From: Chloroflexota bacterium
GTDB lineage: Bacteria; Chloroflexota; Dehalococcoidia; Lucifugimonadales; SAR202-VII-2
Direction of reading: 5' to 3'
NCBI GenBank assembly: GCA_003228115.1
Contig: QEVV01000001.1
Coordinates: 1 to 64,000, forward strand
Length of the DNA stretch: 64,000 nucleotides
Shown: positions 52,101 through 59,799 of the stretch, one piece after another
Layout: every line of letters begins with the position of its first letter
How positions within the stretch are numbered: the stretch's first letter is position 1
Program-made: the position numbers and the translations under genes
Notes under the pieces: model-generated
The model's database searches: none
What the model saw: the letters and a program-made list of their open reading frames with translations, nothing else
Told to the model about the DNA's origin: nothing

Positions 52101-52685
52101 CATCGCCACGGCGAGTAGACCCAGATGCAGTAGCTCACCCACTGTGCTCGGGGCGAGTACGGGGATGCCCACGTTCTGAAACGAATACTCGCTCTGGCCT
52201 GGAACGGTCGAGCTTTTGGCCGCAGGGTCGTCCCCCGCTATGGCCACGGCTGCTGAGTATTTACCCCCACCACCCAGGTTGGCGTGCCTGAAGGCGTCGC
52301 CGCTGCGCTCGACGCCGGGGCTCTTCCCGTACCAAAAACCGACGACACCATCAACCTTGGGCCGAGGAAAGTGGTGAAGCATCTGGGAGCCCATGATGGC
52401 CCCAACGGCCATCTCTTCGTTTAGCGCAGGCACATGAACGACGTTAAGGGGATCCAGCAGGTGGCGCATACGCTCGAGGGTCAGGTCGTAGGTGCCAAGC
52501 GGCGACCCTTCGTAGCCGGTGACGAGGACGCCTGTATTCAGCCCGGCCCTGCGGTCCCGGCGGGCCTGATCAAGCGGCAGCCTCGCCAGTGCCTGGATGC
52601 CATTGAGGTAGACCTCGCCCTCTTCGATCACATACTTGTCGTCGAGGGAAATAAGGGAAAGCTCGCTGGAGCGCTTGCTGGTCAT
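49104..52685 (-). CDS. Indolepyruvate ferredoxin oxidoreductase, fused alpha and gamma domains
   Basis: 1193 aa from the ATG at 52685, which follows AAGGAGG by eight bases; the predicted promoter lies just upstream and excludes the longer reading. The order is pyrimidine domain first (ALARLPLDQARRD, GYEGSPLGTYD), TPP-binding domain (GGGIGCHSLAALQ; SYCSGCPHSRST), an iron-sulfur segment (NEAVCEGCGDCGEVSNC, then SCNKDYSCLHGDCPSF), and finally the gamma domain (IPGIGGTGVVTVNALLCYA). It oxidatively decarboxylates arylpyruvates from aromatic amino acids to acyl-CoA, reducing ferredoxin. The single-chain form is the usual bacterial arrangement. Confidence 0.95.
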   Translation of the reverse strand: MTSKRSSELSLISLDDKYVIEEGEVYLNGIQALARLPLDQARRDRRAGLNTGVLVTGYEGSPLGTYDLTLERMRHLLDPLNVVHVPALNEEMAVGAIMGSQMLHHFPRPKVDGVVGFWYGKSPGVERSGDAFRHANLGGGGKYSAAVAIAGDDPAAKSSTVPGQSEYSFQNVGIPVLAPSTVGELLHLGLLAVAMSRFVGLWVALKAPTNLCDGGTIIEVGLDSPSVVVPADFSVDGHTYQKADNFVFLPPSTVDMERHLYHERHQAVLAFARANALDEIVVSSPKDRLGIVSAGKTTGDVLQSLLDCGLDEAELNRLGVRILRLGMIYPVEPDVVRRFAEGLEEIIVVEEKRDFLESQIRSILYNLPRRPAVIGKQDEDGNVLFPMYGEMDADMVTERLAPRLLRLEQHPGVARRLEQLQIIKQRPYELFPIRRPSYCSGCPHSRSTVAVEGEVIGGGIGCHSLAALQTQPERQVKFLTQMGGEGAPFIGIAPFTETDHFFQNIGDGTFSHSGSQGVRATVAAGINTTFKILYNGTVAMTGGQDPVGGKDVPDLTLLLEAEGVKRTIIVAEEPERYQHLGRLASTAEVYDRDKYEQAVQELKEVPGVTALIYDQLCANEKRRLRKRGRMQDPNRFVVINEAVCEGCGDCGEVSNCMSVQPVETEFGRKTRIHQSSCNKDYSCLHGDCPSFLIVESKGGAGVAKKSPPSLEADAVPDPSAKAEIGDSYHIYIPGIGGTGVVTVNALLCYAAVIEGVGVINLDQTGLSQKGGAVLSSVVLTNSPAQLGASSKVGAGNADLMLILDMLGGVTKVNLDRSSPDRTVAVVDTTETPTGEMVRHVDVLYPEAGELQEAVDRYSRASSNVYVNGGDLAERLFGDHMATNLFMLGVAYQSGLVPLKAQAIEQAIALNGVAVEQNRQAFRYGRLQRHDPARIALLVDPPPPDAAEEQERALSGFGRESKEGRGYHRLMERCVHLDEESQRLLAIRIAELIEYQDLAHAGRYLERVLGVAALDDGLGPNGLDLTHAVIRNLYKLMAYKDEYEVARLHLKDSVNESLAHTFGEGARVKFALHPPMLRALGMKNKLNLGPWFRPFLRMLVPMRRLRGTALDPFGRSRVRREERSLVSWYEGVLDQVAGALTSGNYQAVVAIARAPDAIRGYEEIKLRNAAKTREKVVELLRNLDRVEKEPAPVA

Positions 52686-52740
52686 GGAGCCGCCTCCTTG
52701 ATGGCTATGCGCCGTGGGAAGCCGCGGCTTGAGTATGCTC

Positions 52741-52770
52741 ATTATACGGTTGGCGTTTCAGGGCGGGCAA
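52741..52770 (-). promoter_or_regulatory. Predicted promoter TTGCCC-18-TATAAT for the indolepyruvate oxidoreductase
   Basis: Minus strand: TTGCCC at 52770-52765 and TATAAT at 52746-52741, spacer 18. The transcript would start near 52734, which places the ATG at 52685 as the first good start codon. Confidence 0.65.
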
Positions 52771-52820
52771 TCGAGGGCCAGGACAGCGATACACCAGCGC
52801 CCACACACAAGAGCCCGCAA

Positions 52821-52849
52821 TTGCCCAGCGGCGCTGAGCCGACTAGACT
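52821..52849 (+). promoter_or_regulatory. Predicted promoter TTGCCC-17-TAGACT for the MFS operon
   Basis: TTGCCC (52821-52826) and TAGACT (52844-52849) with a 17-bp spacer, pointing away from the divergent promoter at 52741. It gives a leader of about 25 nt before the TTG at 52881. Confidence 0.5.
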
Positions 52850-52880
52850 GGGGCCACTCATTGCCAAGGCAAACCATTCC

Positions 52881-54143
52881 TTGAAAGAAACCACCCCTAG
52901 CGATCCCGCCTCCAGCCCACGGCCTAGAGGCCTAAGCCACGCCTCTTACTACCCCCTGATCATCGTGGGGCTAGCCGTACTCAGCCATGGAGGGTTCTCC
53001 CTGTCCGGGCAGGGATTCACACCTTTTTATCCATTTATCCAGGACGAGTTCGTTCTCACGCGCACACAGGTCGGCTTCGTATCCGGGGCCATCTACGGAG
53101 CAGCGACGTTCACCAGCGCCGGCTTCGGCTGGGCAGTGGACCGATTGGGGGTTCGACTCGTCGGTGGGGCGTTGATGATCGTCAGCGGGTTCGTCGTGAT
53201 GTCCATGTACTTCGCGTCGAGCTTCTGGATGGTGTTACTGGTGGGAGCCGCCATGGGGGCCCTTAGGCCGGCTGGGCACCCCGCGGGCGCTCGAGCAATC
53301 ATGGACTGGATCGGTAAAGAACGAAGGGGTACTGCAATGAGTGTCAAACAGGCGGGAAACCCCGCTTTGTCAGCACTTGCCGCCTTGGCTGTACCGCCTC
53401 TTGCCGTCGCCTTCGGCTGGCGCATAGCTGCTGTGGCGCTTGGCGGGTTCATAGCCACTGCTGGCTTGGTGATCGTGATGCTTTACAGAGAAAGACCCAC
53501 CGCCACCCGAAAAACCAAGGAGTCGATATCGTTCTTCAAGGGCATGGGCCAAGTCATGCGGGACAAGCAGATCACCATGGCCATTATCTTCGGCTTCCCG
53601 CTCGTTGGAGCGCAGGTTGCCACCCTCACGTATTTCATCCTATTCCTCAAGGATGAGTTGGGAGTGTCCGTCCTCGTGGCGGGGGGCCTGTTGGCGATAC
53701 TCCAGGTCAGCAGCATCGTGATGCGAATAGGCTGGGGCGTGATCAGCGACACGCTGGGAGGAGGCCGCCGCAAGCCGGTGCTGCTCGTGTCGGGTCTAGC
53801 AACGGCAGCGGTCCTGTTCGCCCTTGCTCTGCTCCCCGGCGATACTCCTTACTGGGCCCTCGTCCTTGTCGCCATAGCTCTGGGGGCTACCGCCACATCC
53901 TGGGTCAGCGTCCACACCGTATTGTTGGCCGAGCTTAGTGGCCCCGGACGAGTGGGTACCACCGTTGGTTATGCATCCGCCCTGCAGCGCATGAGCATCG
54001 TCATCACGCCGCCAATCTTCGGGTTCTTGGCGGACCAGTCAGGGTATCAAACGGCCTGGTTCGCCCTGAGCGGGGTTATCTTGGTGGGCATGCTCATGCT
54101 GACCCAGGTCCGAGAAGGCAATAGGAGACATGAGGAAGCATAG
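52881..54143 (+). CDS. Major facilitator superfamily transporter
   Basis: 420 aa if started at TTG (52881); the longer reading overlaps the divergent gene and has no upstream ATG in the credible range, so the start is uncertain. Twelve hydrophobic segments begin at about residue 21 (YYPLIIVGLAVLSHGGFSLS). The loop 2-3 signature is present as DRLGVRLVGG, and the middle loop is short. It probably takes up or exports an organic anion. It is 13 bp ahead of a GatC-like gene and an amidase, so the substrate may be an amide. Confidence 0.88.
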   Translation: MKETTPSDPASSPRPRGLSHASYYPLIIVGLAVLSHGGFSLSGQGFTPFYPFIQDEFVLTRTQVGFVSGAIYGAATFTSAGFGWAVDRLGVRLVGGALMIVSGFVVMSMYFASSFWMVLLVGAAMGALRPAGHPAGARAIMDWIGKERRGTAMSVKQAGNPALSALAALAVPPLAVAFGWRIAAVALGGFIATAGLVIVMLYRERPTATRKTKESISFFKGMGQVMRDKQITMAIIFGFPLVGAQVATLTYFILFLKDELGVSVLVAGGLLAILQVSSIVMRIGWGVISDTLGGGRRKPVLLVSGLATAAVLFALALLPGDTPYWALVLVAIALGATATSWVSVHTVLLAELSGPGRVGTTVGYASALQRMSIVITPPIFGFLADQSGYQTAWFALSGVILVGMLMLTQVREGNRRHEEA

Positions 54144-54156
54144 GTAGGAGGGTTCC

Positions 54157-54354
54157 ATGCGGAGACTCACAAGAGATGAAGTCCTAAGTTATGCCCATCG
54201 GGCAGGAATATCGCTTGACGAAGCCGAGCTTGAACACATGTGGCCGGTGGTGGAGCGGTATATGGAAGGGCTTGAGCGGCTCCACGCCACCGACCTGGCG
54301 GACGAGCCAGCGGGATCGGTCTTTCAACCTGACAATGTTGGCGAGCGGAGGTAG
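54157..54354 (+). CDS. GatC/AtzG-like small subunit
   Basis: 65 aa. The helical N-terminal pattern LTRDEVLSYAHRAGISLDEAELEHMWPVVERYMEGLERLHATDL matches GatC-type proteins; for display the motif is best read as LTRDEVLSYAHRAG (about 4-17) and PVVERYMEGLERL (about 30-42). The tail ends VFQPDNVGERR, shorter than in GatC. AtzG of the cyanuric acid pathway is a similar small protein that pairs with the amidase AtzE. Since the next gene is an amidase and no gatB is near, a complex of this kind is likely, but the substrate is not known. Confidence 0.8.
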   Translation: MRRLTRDEVLSYAHRAGISLDEAELEHMWPVVERYMEGLERLHATDLADEPAGSVFQPDNVGERR

Positions 54355-54356
54355 CC

Positions 54357-55745
54357 ATGACAGAACACACTGACGACCTCTGTTTCCTCACGATACGAGA
54401 GGCGGCTTCACTCCTCGCCAGCCGCGCGCTCTCTCCTGTGGACCTCACCAAAGCATTCTTGGAGCGCATACCCGCCGTCGATGCTCAACTCCACGCCTAT
54501 CGAACGGTCCTGGGCGACGAAGCCCTGGAAACAGCCACAGCAGCGGAACGGGACATCATGGCCGGTAGCCACAAGGGGCCATTGCACGGGATTCCTGTGG
54601 CGCACAAGGAGCAGTACGACGTACAGGGGCTCCCCAGCCCGGTGCGATCTCACGGTGGGCCTGCCCCAACATCGCCGTCAGACGCCACCGCTGTAGCCAA
54701 GCTTCGAGAGGCTGGAACGGTCCTCTTAGGCCACCTCGTCATGCCAATCGATCCGAAGATTCCTGCCCCCCGCAACCCTTGGAACGTCGGACACATTACG
54801 GGAGGGTCCAGCAGTGGGTCGGCCGCGGCCATCGCCGCTGGGCTCTGCATGGGTTCGCTGGGCGAGGACACCGCAGGATCGATTCGCAAGCCGGCATCAC
54901 TGTGCGGCACCGTGGGGTTCAAACCCACGTTTGGCCGCATCAGCCGGCATGGCCTCGCTCCCTTGAGCTATTCGCTCGACGACTGCGGCCCTCTGGCCCG
55001 AACAGTCGAAGACTCGGCCTTGTTGCTCCAGGCCGTGGTCGGCTACGACCCAAAGGATTCATCCACCAGCACTGAGCCAGTGCCTGACTTCGCCGCAGCC
55101 CTGACCGGAGACATCAAGGAACTGACTGTAGGAGTCCCTCGTCACTATTTTGAGTTGCCTGAACTGGGCGCCGATAGCGAAACGCTCAGCGCGTTCAGCC
55201 AAGCGTTGCGTGAGTTGGAAGGACTGGGCGCTAACATCAAGGAGGTAACCATACCCTCTCTGGAATACGCCACAGTAGCCAATGCCACCATCTACTTCAG
55301 CGAAGAATTGGTGCTGGCGCACCAGGCGCTAGAGTCAGGCGTCCAGCCGGAGGGTTCCAGGAAATTGAGCTTGCTCATTGGAAGCCTGGCCAGAGCCACA
55401 GACTATATTCAGTCAGACCGGGCCAGAGGAAGGCTCAGGCGGGAATTGAGAGACGTTTTCCAGACCATCGACGTGCTGGCATTGCCGTCTCAACCCAGCC
55501 CTGCTCCGTCCTTTGAGGACTTCGATCAGTTGACCACCGTCATGATCCAGGTGGCCTATAACCTGCTTGCCCCGTTCAACCTGGCAGGGCTGCCTGCAAT
55601 CTCTGTGCCCGCCGGTTTCAGCGGGGCAGGCCTGCCAATAGGGCTTCAGTTGGTTGGGAAAGCATTCGATGAAGCAGCGGTCCTCAAGGTAGCCCACGCC
55701 TACGAGCAGCAGGCCCAGTGGTTCCGGCAAAGGCCACCGGTGTGA
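54357..55745 (+). CDS. Amidase signature family hydrolase (AtzE/GatA-like)
   Basis: 462 aa. The Ser-cisSer-Lys triad is complete: the lysine at 84 (GIPVAHKEQYD), the cis-serine in GGSSSGSAAAIAAG (about 149-162), and the nucleophile S175 in GEDTAGSIRKPASLCG. The C-terminal AGLPAISVPAGFSG and GLPIGLQLVG are typical. It hydrolyses an amide or ureido bond. It starts two bases after the GatC/AtzG-like gene, so the two are translationally coupled. As no other Gat genes are present, glutaminyl-tRNA amidotransferase is unlikely; biuret, allophanate-like or other amide catabolism is the better guess. Confidence 0.9.
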   Translation: MTEHTDDLCFLTIREAASLLASRALSPVDLTKAFLERIPAVDAQLHAYRTVLGDEALETATAAERDIMAGSHKGPLHGIPVAHKEQYDVQGLPSPVRSHGGPAPTSPSDATAVAKLREAGTVLLGHLVMPIDPKIPAPRNPWNVGHITGGSSSGSAAAIAAGLCMGSLGEDTAGSIRKPASLCGTVGFKPTFGRISRHGLAPLSYSLDDCGPLARTVEDSALLLQAVVGYDPKDSSTSTEPVPDFAAALTGDIKELTVGVPRHYFELPELGADSETLSAFSQALRELEGLGANIKEVTIPSLEYATVANATIYFSEELVLAHQALESGVQPEGSRKLSLLIGSLARATDYIQSDRARGRLRRELRDVFQTIDVLALPSQPSPAPSFEDFDQLTTVMIQVAYNLLAPFNLAGLPAISVPAGFSGAGLPIGLQLVGKAFDEAAVLKVAHAYEQQAQWFRQRPPV

Positions 55746-55901
55746 AAGTCCGGGTCGCATCGCAGGGGTGACTCGGTGAGATCAGCGCTGACTTAGGCCC
55801 TTGGTGAGTTTTATGTCCTCCACCCCGCCTGATTGCCAAGTCCCGGAGTACCGGAACTCGCAACGACGACGAAGCCTCCTATGTCTGTGCGCGAACGAAC
55901 G

Positions 55902-57092
55902 CTAGGGACTGTCCGCCTCTTGCGCCAAGGGCAAGGTGAACGAAAACGCGGAGCCCCTGCCCTCCTCACTTTCCGCGGAGACGTCGCCCCCATGCGAGAG
56001 GATGATGTGCTTAACCAACGCCAGCCCCAGCCCCGTCCCTTCTCCCGACCGTGCCTTGTCCACCTTGTAGAACCGCTCGAACACTCGGGGCAGATCGTCG
56101 CGGGAGATACCAACGCCTGTGTCTTTCACTGAGACCTGCACAAAGCCGTCCAACAACGTTGCTGAGGTCGTCACCGACCCGCCGGGTCCGGTGAATCTCA
56201 CTGCGTTGTTCAATAAGTTCAGCAGCACCTGTTCAATACGGGAGGCATCGGCGAAAACGGAGGGCAGATCGGCAGGCGTCTCCACTGACAGAGACACTCG
56301 CCTTCTTTGAGCCTGCGCAGTCGCCCGATCGACAGCGCTTTTCAGCAAGCCTTCTACTTTCGTGGGTGTCCGCTTTAGCGGGGCCAAACCCGACTCGATA
56401 CTGGATAAGAGGCTGAGTTCACGGACCAACTGGGTTAGGTGGTCCACCTCTACATCAATGCGGCGCAAGAAATCGGGAGCCACAGCCCTATCGTCCAGTG
56501 CGCCTTCTTGAAGGGTTTCCATCATCGCCTTGATGGATGCCATGGGCGTTCGAAGCTCGTGGGAGATGTTGGTAACGAATTCCTGGCGAACCTGCTCTAG
56601 GCGCCTCAACTCGGTGACATCCTGTATTGAAAGCAGAGCGCCTACCACCCGCTGGCCGCCATCGAGTATTGGAAAGGCCCGGTTCTGCAAGATTCGCCGC
56701 GTCGGCCTATGCTCAAAGGTGGCTTCTTGAACCTGACCACCCTCCAAAACGAGGCCTATAAGGTCGTTGATCTGGTGGTCACGAGCGACCGACATAATTG
56801 AGTGACCGACGGCCTGAACCTCTGTTGTGCTGAACAGGTCCTCGGCCTGGGGGCTTAATCGTTGAATGGATCGTTGGTGGTTGACGACTAGGAAGGTGCC
56901 GGGCGCACCCTTCAAGAAAGCATCAACGACTTGCTGGGCATCATCCTGGGATTCCGAGAGTCTCTGCGCATCCATCTCCAGGTTCCGGATCTCCTGCAAG
57001 AGAGGCCGATGTCCTCTCCGATAGTGCCAGACGAGTCCCAGGGCGCCTGCAAGCAAGACCGCCGCAACCAGAACAACAATGAGGGTCGCCAT
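55902..57092 (-). CDS. PhoR-like membrane sensor histidine kinase
   Basis: 396 aa. A single N-terminal membrane helix (about 3-22, LIVVLVAAVLLAGALGLVW) is followed by a PAS-like domain (about 60-165) and then HisKA with the phospho-acceptor in NISHELRTPMASIK (about 179). The ATPase domain has N-box LLNLLNNAVRF, G1 DTGVGISRDDL, and G2 GTGLGLALVKHI. With no periplasmic domain, the signal is probably sensed in the membrane or cytoplasm or through a partner, as for PhoR. It lies 3 bp after the response regulator, with AAGGAGGG in the preceding codons. Confidence 0.93.
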   Translation of the reverse strand: MATLIVVLVAAVLLAGALGLVWHYRRGHRPLLQEIRNLEMDAQRLSESQDDAQQVVDAFLKGAPGTFLVVNHQRSIQRLSPQAEDLFSTTEVQAVGHSIMSVARDHQINDLIGLVLEGGQVQEATFEHRPTRRILQNRAFPILDGGQRVVGALLSIQDVTELRRLEQVRQEFVTNISHELRTPMASIKAMMETLQEGALDDRAVAPDFLRRIDVEVDHLTQLVRELSLLSSIESGLAPLKRTPTKVEGLLKSAVDRATAQAQRRRVSLSVETPADLPSVFADASRIEQVLLNLLNNAVRFTGPGGSVTTSATLLDGFVQVSVKDTGVGISRDDLPRVFERFYKVDKARSGEGTGLGLALVKHIILSHGGDVSAESEEGRGSAFSFTLPLAQEADSP

Positions 57093-57095
57093 CGT

Positions 57096-57794
57096 TCAGC
57101 CCTCCTTGCGAAAGCGGTACCCGACACCCCTGACGGTCTCGATGTACTTAGGGCTGGATGGGTCGGTCTCAATCTTCTTACGCAACCCGCGCACGTGAAC
57201 GTCGACGGTGCGGGTGTCGACAAAAGCGTTAGGGCCCCACACTCGCTCTATGATCTGATCCCGGCTGAACACCAGGCCCGGCTGACGAGCCAGGAACGCC
57301 AGCAGGTCAAACTCTCGAGGCTGGAGCGCCAAAATTTTGCCGTTCAAAAGCGCTTCGTGGGAAGCGGCGCTGATCTGTAGACCGCCAGCGACGATAGCTT
57401 CAGAACCCGCGTCCTCTTCGGGCGCAGCGATGACTTCCGACCGGCGGATGTGGGCCCGTATTCTTGCTACCAGCTCCCGCATGCTGAAGGGCTTCGTAAC
57501 GTAGTCGTCGGCGCCCATCTCCAGGCCAGCAACCTTGTCAACCTCGTCGTCCCGAGCTGTCAGCATGATGATGGGAACGGAGCTATCCCTCCTAATGCGG
57601 CGGCACACCTCGAACCCACTGAGGTCTGGAAGCATGAGGTCCAGCAAGACAAGCTCCGGACGAATTCGGCGGGCCACCTCAACGGCCTCGAGTCCGTTTG
57701 AGGCAGTCTCCACCTGGAAGCCCTCCTTGATGAGGACATAGCGAATGGCATCCACTAGGTTTACTTCGTCGTCAACCACAAGAATGGATGCCAT
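57096..57794 (-). CDS. OmpR/PhoB-family response regulator
   Basis: 232 aa. The receiver domain has VDDEVNL at the acidic pocket, the phospho-acceptor aspartate in ELVLLDLMLPDLSG (about 52), the threonine in IIMLTARDDE and the lysine in DYVTKPFSMREL. The C-terminal winged helix has LQPREFDLLAFLARQPG and RTVDVHVRGLRKKIE (about 193-207). It activates or represses genes when phosphorylated by the kinase encoded downstream. Whether it controls phosphate uptake is unknown, as no pst or phoU genes are nearby. Confidence 0.95.
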   Translation of the reverse strand: MASILVVDDEVNLVDAIRYVLIKEGFQVETASNGLEAVEVARRIRPELVLLDLMLPDLSGFEVCRRIRRDSSVPIIMLTARDDEVDKVAGLEMGADDYVTKPFSMRELVARIRAHIRRSEVIAAPEEDAGSEAIVAGGLQISAASHEALLNGKILALQPREFDLLAFLARQPGLVFSRDQIIERVWGPNAFVDTRTVDVHVRGLRKKIETDPSSPKYIETVRGVGYRFRKEG

Positions 57795-57822
57795 TAGGGT
57801 GCTGCTCCAGATTTCATGCTAT

Positions 57823-57945
57823 CTACCGGGCGAGCCCTACAGCCCCTGCCACCATCAGAACTACCAGGATCAAGGTCACCAGAACCACAGACAGGCCGCT
57901 GAGAAGGCAACCCCAGCGCATGATTTTGTCGTCTCTCGTTTCCAT
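57823..57945 (-). CDS. Putative 40-aa single-helix membrane microprotein
   Basis: 40 codons from ATG (57943-57945) to TAG (57823-57825). The start METRDDKIMRWG is charged; residues about 13-37 are almost pure hydrophobic (LLSGLSVVLVTLILVVLM, then VAGAVG), and it ends LAR. It lies 28 bp ahead of the response regulator on the same strand, so it may be the first gene of that operon and could be a small partner of the kinase. Only a weak GAGGG-like ribosome site is seen, and there is no known homologue to lean on. Confidence 0.45.
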   Translation of the reverse strand: METRDDKIMRWGCLLSGLSVVLVTLILVVLMVAGAVGLAR

Positions 57946-57980
57946 ACCCTCATCGTACCATTGGAGAAGAGCGGCGAGCA

Positions 57981-58019
57981 GGCAATTCGATTGCCTTGAA
58001 CAATCGACCTCCCTACAAT
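57981..58019 (+). promoter_or_regulatory. Predicted promoter TTGCCT-17-TACAAT with overlapping palindrome
   Basis: TTGCCT (57991-57996) and TACAAT (58014-58019), spacer 17. The -10 ends six bases before the ATG at 58026, so the transcript would be leaderless. GGCAATTCGATTGCC (57981-57995), a six-bp inverted repeat, overlaps the -35 and may be an operator. Confidence 0.65.
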
Positions 58020-58025
58020 CGGCCT

Positions 58026-58985
58026 ATGGTTCACCCACAAGAGGGTCATAGAAATCCTAGAATCGTCGTGCTCGGCTCGGCGAACATGGACCTTATGGCC
58101 ATCGCCTCCCGTTTTCCAGAACCTGGAGAGACAATCCTAGGTAAGGGTTTTCAGGCAACCCCAGGAGGAAAAGGGGCGAATCAGGCAGTTGCCGCTGCCC
58201 GGCTTGGTGCCCGAACCATGTTCATCGGCCGCGTCGGTAAGGACGCGTTCGGTGATGCACTGGTACACGAACTTCAAACCAACGGGGTCGACATCAAAGA
58301 CCTTGCTCGCGAGGACGGCGTGCCGACCGGTATTGCCCATATTCAGGTCGACGAGGCCGGCCAGAACAAGATCATCATTGCTCCAGGAGCCAACGCTGGC
58401 TGCGGAGCCCTGGAGCTAGACCGGCTCCTGCGCGTCCTCCCCAGGACCGACGCGTTGTTGTTACAGATGGAGCTTCCCGCTGTGGTCTCTTTGGAAGCGG
58501 CTCGCGAAGCCAAGGAATTCGGCTGCAGCGTCATCCTCGATCCAGCTCCCGCTTCGCCGCTGCCTGACGAGGAATACCCTCTGCTGGATGTGATCCTCCC
58601 CAATGAGACGGAAGCAACCATCTTGACCGGCGTAACCGTCACTGGCCCGGCTACCGCCAGGGAAGCAGCGCTCAGAATACAGGGCCGAGGCGTAAGCATA
58701 GTGGTGGTCAAACTTGGGGATCAGGGCGCCTATTATCTAGGACCTACGGACGAAGGGCATTTGCCTGCCATGCAGGTAGAGGTTGTTGACAGCGTTGGCG
58801 CGGGAGACGCCTTCAGCGCTGCCTTCGCAGTCGCTTCCGCTGAAGGAGCCTCGTTGGTAGAAGCGGTACTTTGGGGAAACGCCGCCGGGGCCCTGGCTGT
58901 AACCCAGCGCGGGGCCCAACGGGCGATGCCTCACAGACGCGATCTTCTGAATCTGCTGAAGTCCACGCCGGAGAGCGGCCAATGA
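58026..58985 (+). CDS. PfkB-family sugar kinase, ribokinase-like
   Basis: 319 aa from the ATG at 58026. The PfkB motifs are seen: GSANMDLMAIASRFPEPGE (about 18-36), GKGFQATPGGKGANQAVAAA (about 39-58) and the ATP-site DSVGAGDAFSAAF (about 258-270) with the catalytic aspartate. It most resembles ribokinase, which phosphorylates ribose for the pentose phosphate pathway; this suits the nearby rpiB and tal. It overlaps lipB by four bases (ATGA). Confidence 0.88.
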   Translation: MVHPQEGHRNPRIVVLGSANMDLMAIASRFPEPGETILGKGFQATPGGKGANQAVAAARLGARTMFIGRVGKDAFGDALVHELQTNGVDIKDLAREDGVPTGIAHIQVDEAGQNKIIIAPGANAGCGALELDRLLRVLPRTDALLLQMELPAVVSLEAAREAKEFGCSVILDPAPASPLPDEEYPLLDVILPNETEATILTGVTVTGPATAREAALRIQGRGVSIVVVKLGDQGAYYLGPTDEGHLPAMQVEVVDSVGAGDAFSAAFAVASAEGASLVEAVLWGNAAGALAVTQRGAQRAMPHRRDLLNLLKSTPESGQ

Positions 58986-59686
58986 GGCAGACCTGCACCA
59001 CTATCAACCTGGGCAGGATTGGCTATCAGGAGGCCCGGGAAATTCAACAGGCGGTGGCAGAAGCCCGCAAGAGCAACCAAGTTGGTGACACCCTGCTGCT
59101 GGTCGAGCATCCCCACGTCTTCACGTTGGGACGCCGGGGCAGACCCCAGGATGTCTTGATCGACCCTGATTCCCTCGCCAATTTGGGAATCGAGGTCCAT
59201 GAAACCGATCGCGGCGGGGAAGTAACGTACCACGGCCCCGGACAGGTGGTGGCATACCCAATTATGGACATCCGGCGGCTGGGAGGCCCCAGGCGATACG
59301 TTTGGGGGCTTGAGCAGACCATCATCGAAGTGTTGTCGGACTATGGCATCCAAGGACAACGACTCGCTGGGATGACAGGCGTTTGGGTAGACGAAAGAAA
59401 GGTTGCTTCCATAGGCGTTCGCATCAGCAGGGATGTCACGACGCATGGCTTCGCCCTAAACGTCAACACCGACCTTTCCTTCTTCGACTACATCGTCCCC
59501 TGCGGCGACCCTGATGGGCAGGCCACTTCCATAGCCGAGGCCTTGGGCAAAGTCGTTGCCGTCAAAGAAGCATCCATGGCGGTGGCCAGCCATTTCGGAA
59601 ATGAGTTTGACTGCGAGATGGCGGACACAGCCTTGAGCGAATTGCTTCACGCCATTCGTCAGCCTTCCCAGATCAAGACCAGTTGA
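58982..59686 (+). CDS. lipB: Octanoyl-[acyl carrier protein]:protein N-octanoyltransferase LipB
   Basis: 234 aa from the ATG overlapping the preceding stop; the longer reading runs into the kinase gene. Signature elements are HPHVFTLGRRG, the RGGEVTYHGPGQ loop (about 75-86), the lysine in WVDERKVASIGVR and the catalytic cysteine in YIVPCGDPDG. It moves octanoyl groups from ACP to lipoyl domains, the first step of lipoate synthesis. Lipoyl synthase is not in this window. Translational coupling to a sugar kinase is odd and probably only reflects compaction. Confidence 0.95.
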   Translation: MRQTCTTINLGRIGYQEAREIQQAVAEARKSNQVGDTLLLVEHPHVFTLGRRGRPQDVLIDPDSLANLGIEVHETDRGGEVTYHGPGQVVAYPIMDIRRLGGPRRYVWGLEQTIIEVLSDYGIQGQRLAGMTGVWVDERKVASIGVRISRDVTTHGFALNVNTDLSFFDYIVPCGDPDGQATSIAEALGKVVAVKEASMAVASHFGNEFDCEMADTALSELLHAIRQPSQIKTS

Positions 59687-59799
59687 GAAAAGCGCATGGC
59701 CTGGCTGAAGCCGTTGCAGCGGCCATCGCTGCTCTGGTATTATGACCCCTGCCGGAGCCAGACACCCGCATCCGGTTCGCTTGAAGAAGGAGGAAACAC

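Noticed and set aside
52434..52880. An N-terminal extension of the MFS transporter
   Set aside because: It overlaps the divergent oxidoreductase and both promoters, and has no membrane or domain features.
54157..55745. Glu-tRNA(Gln) amidotransferase GatCA
   Set aside because: No gatB nearby, the small protein is shorter than GatC, and the operon includes a transporter; an AtzG/AtzE-like amide hydrolase fits better.
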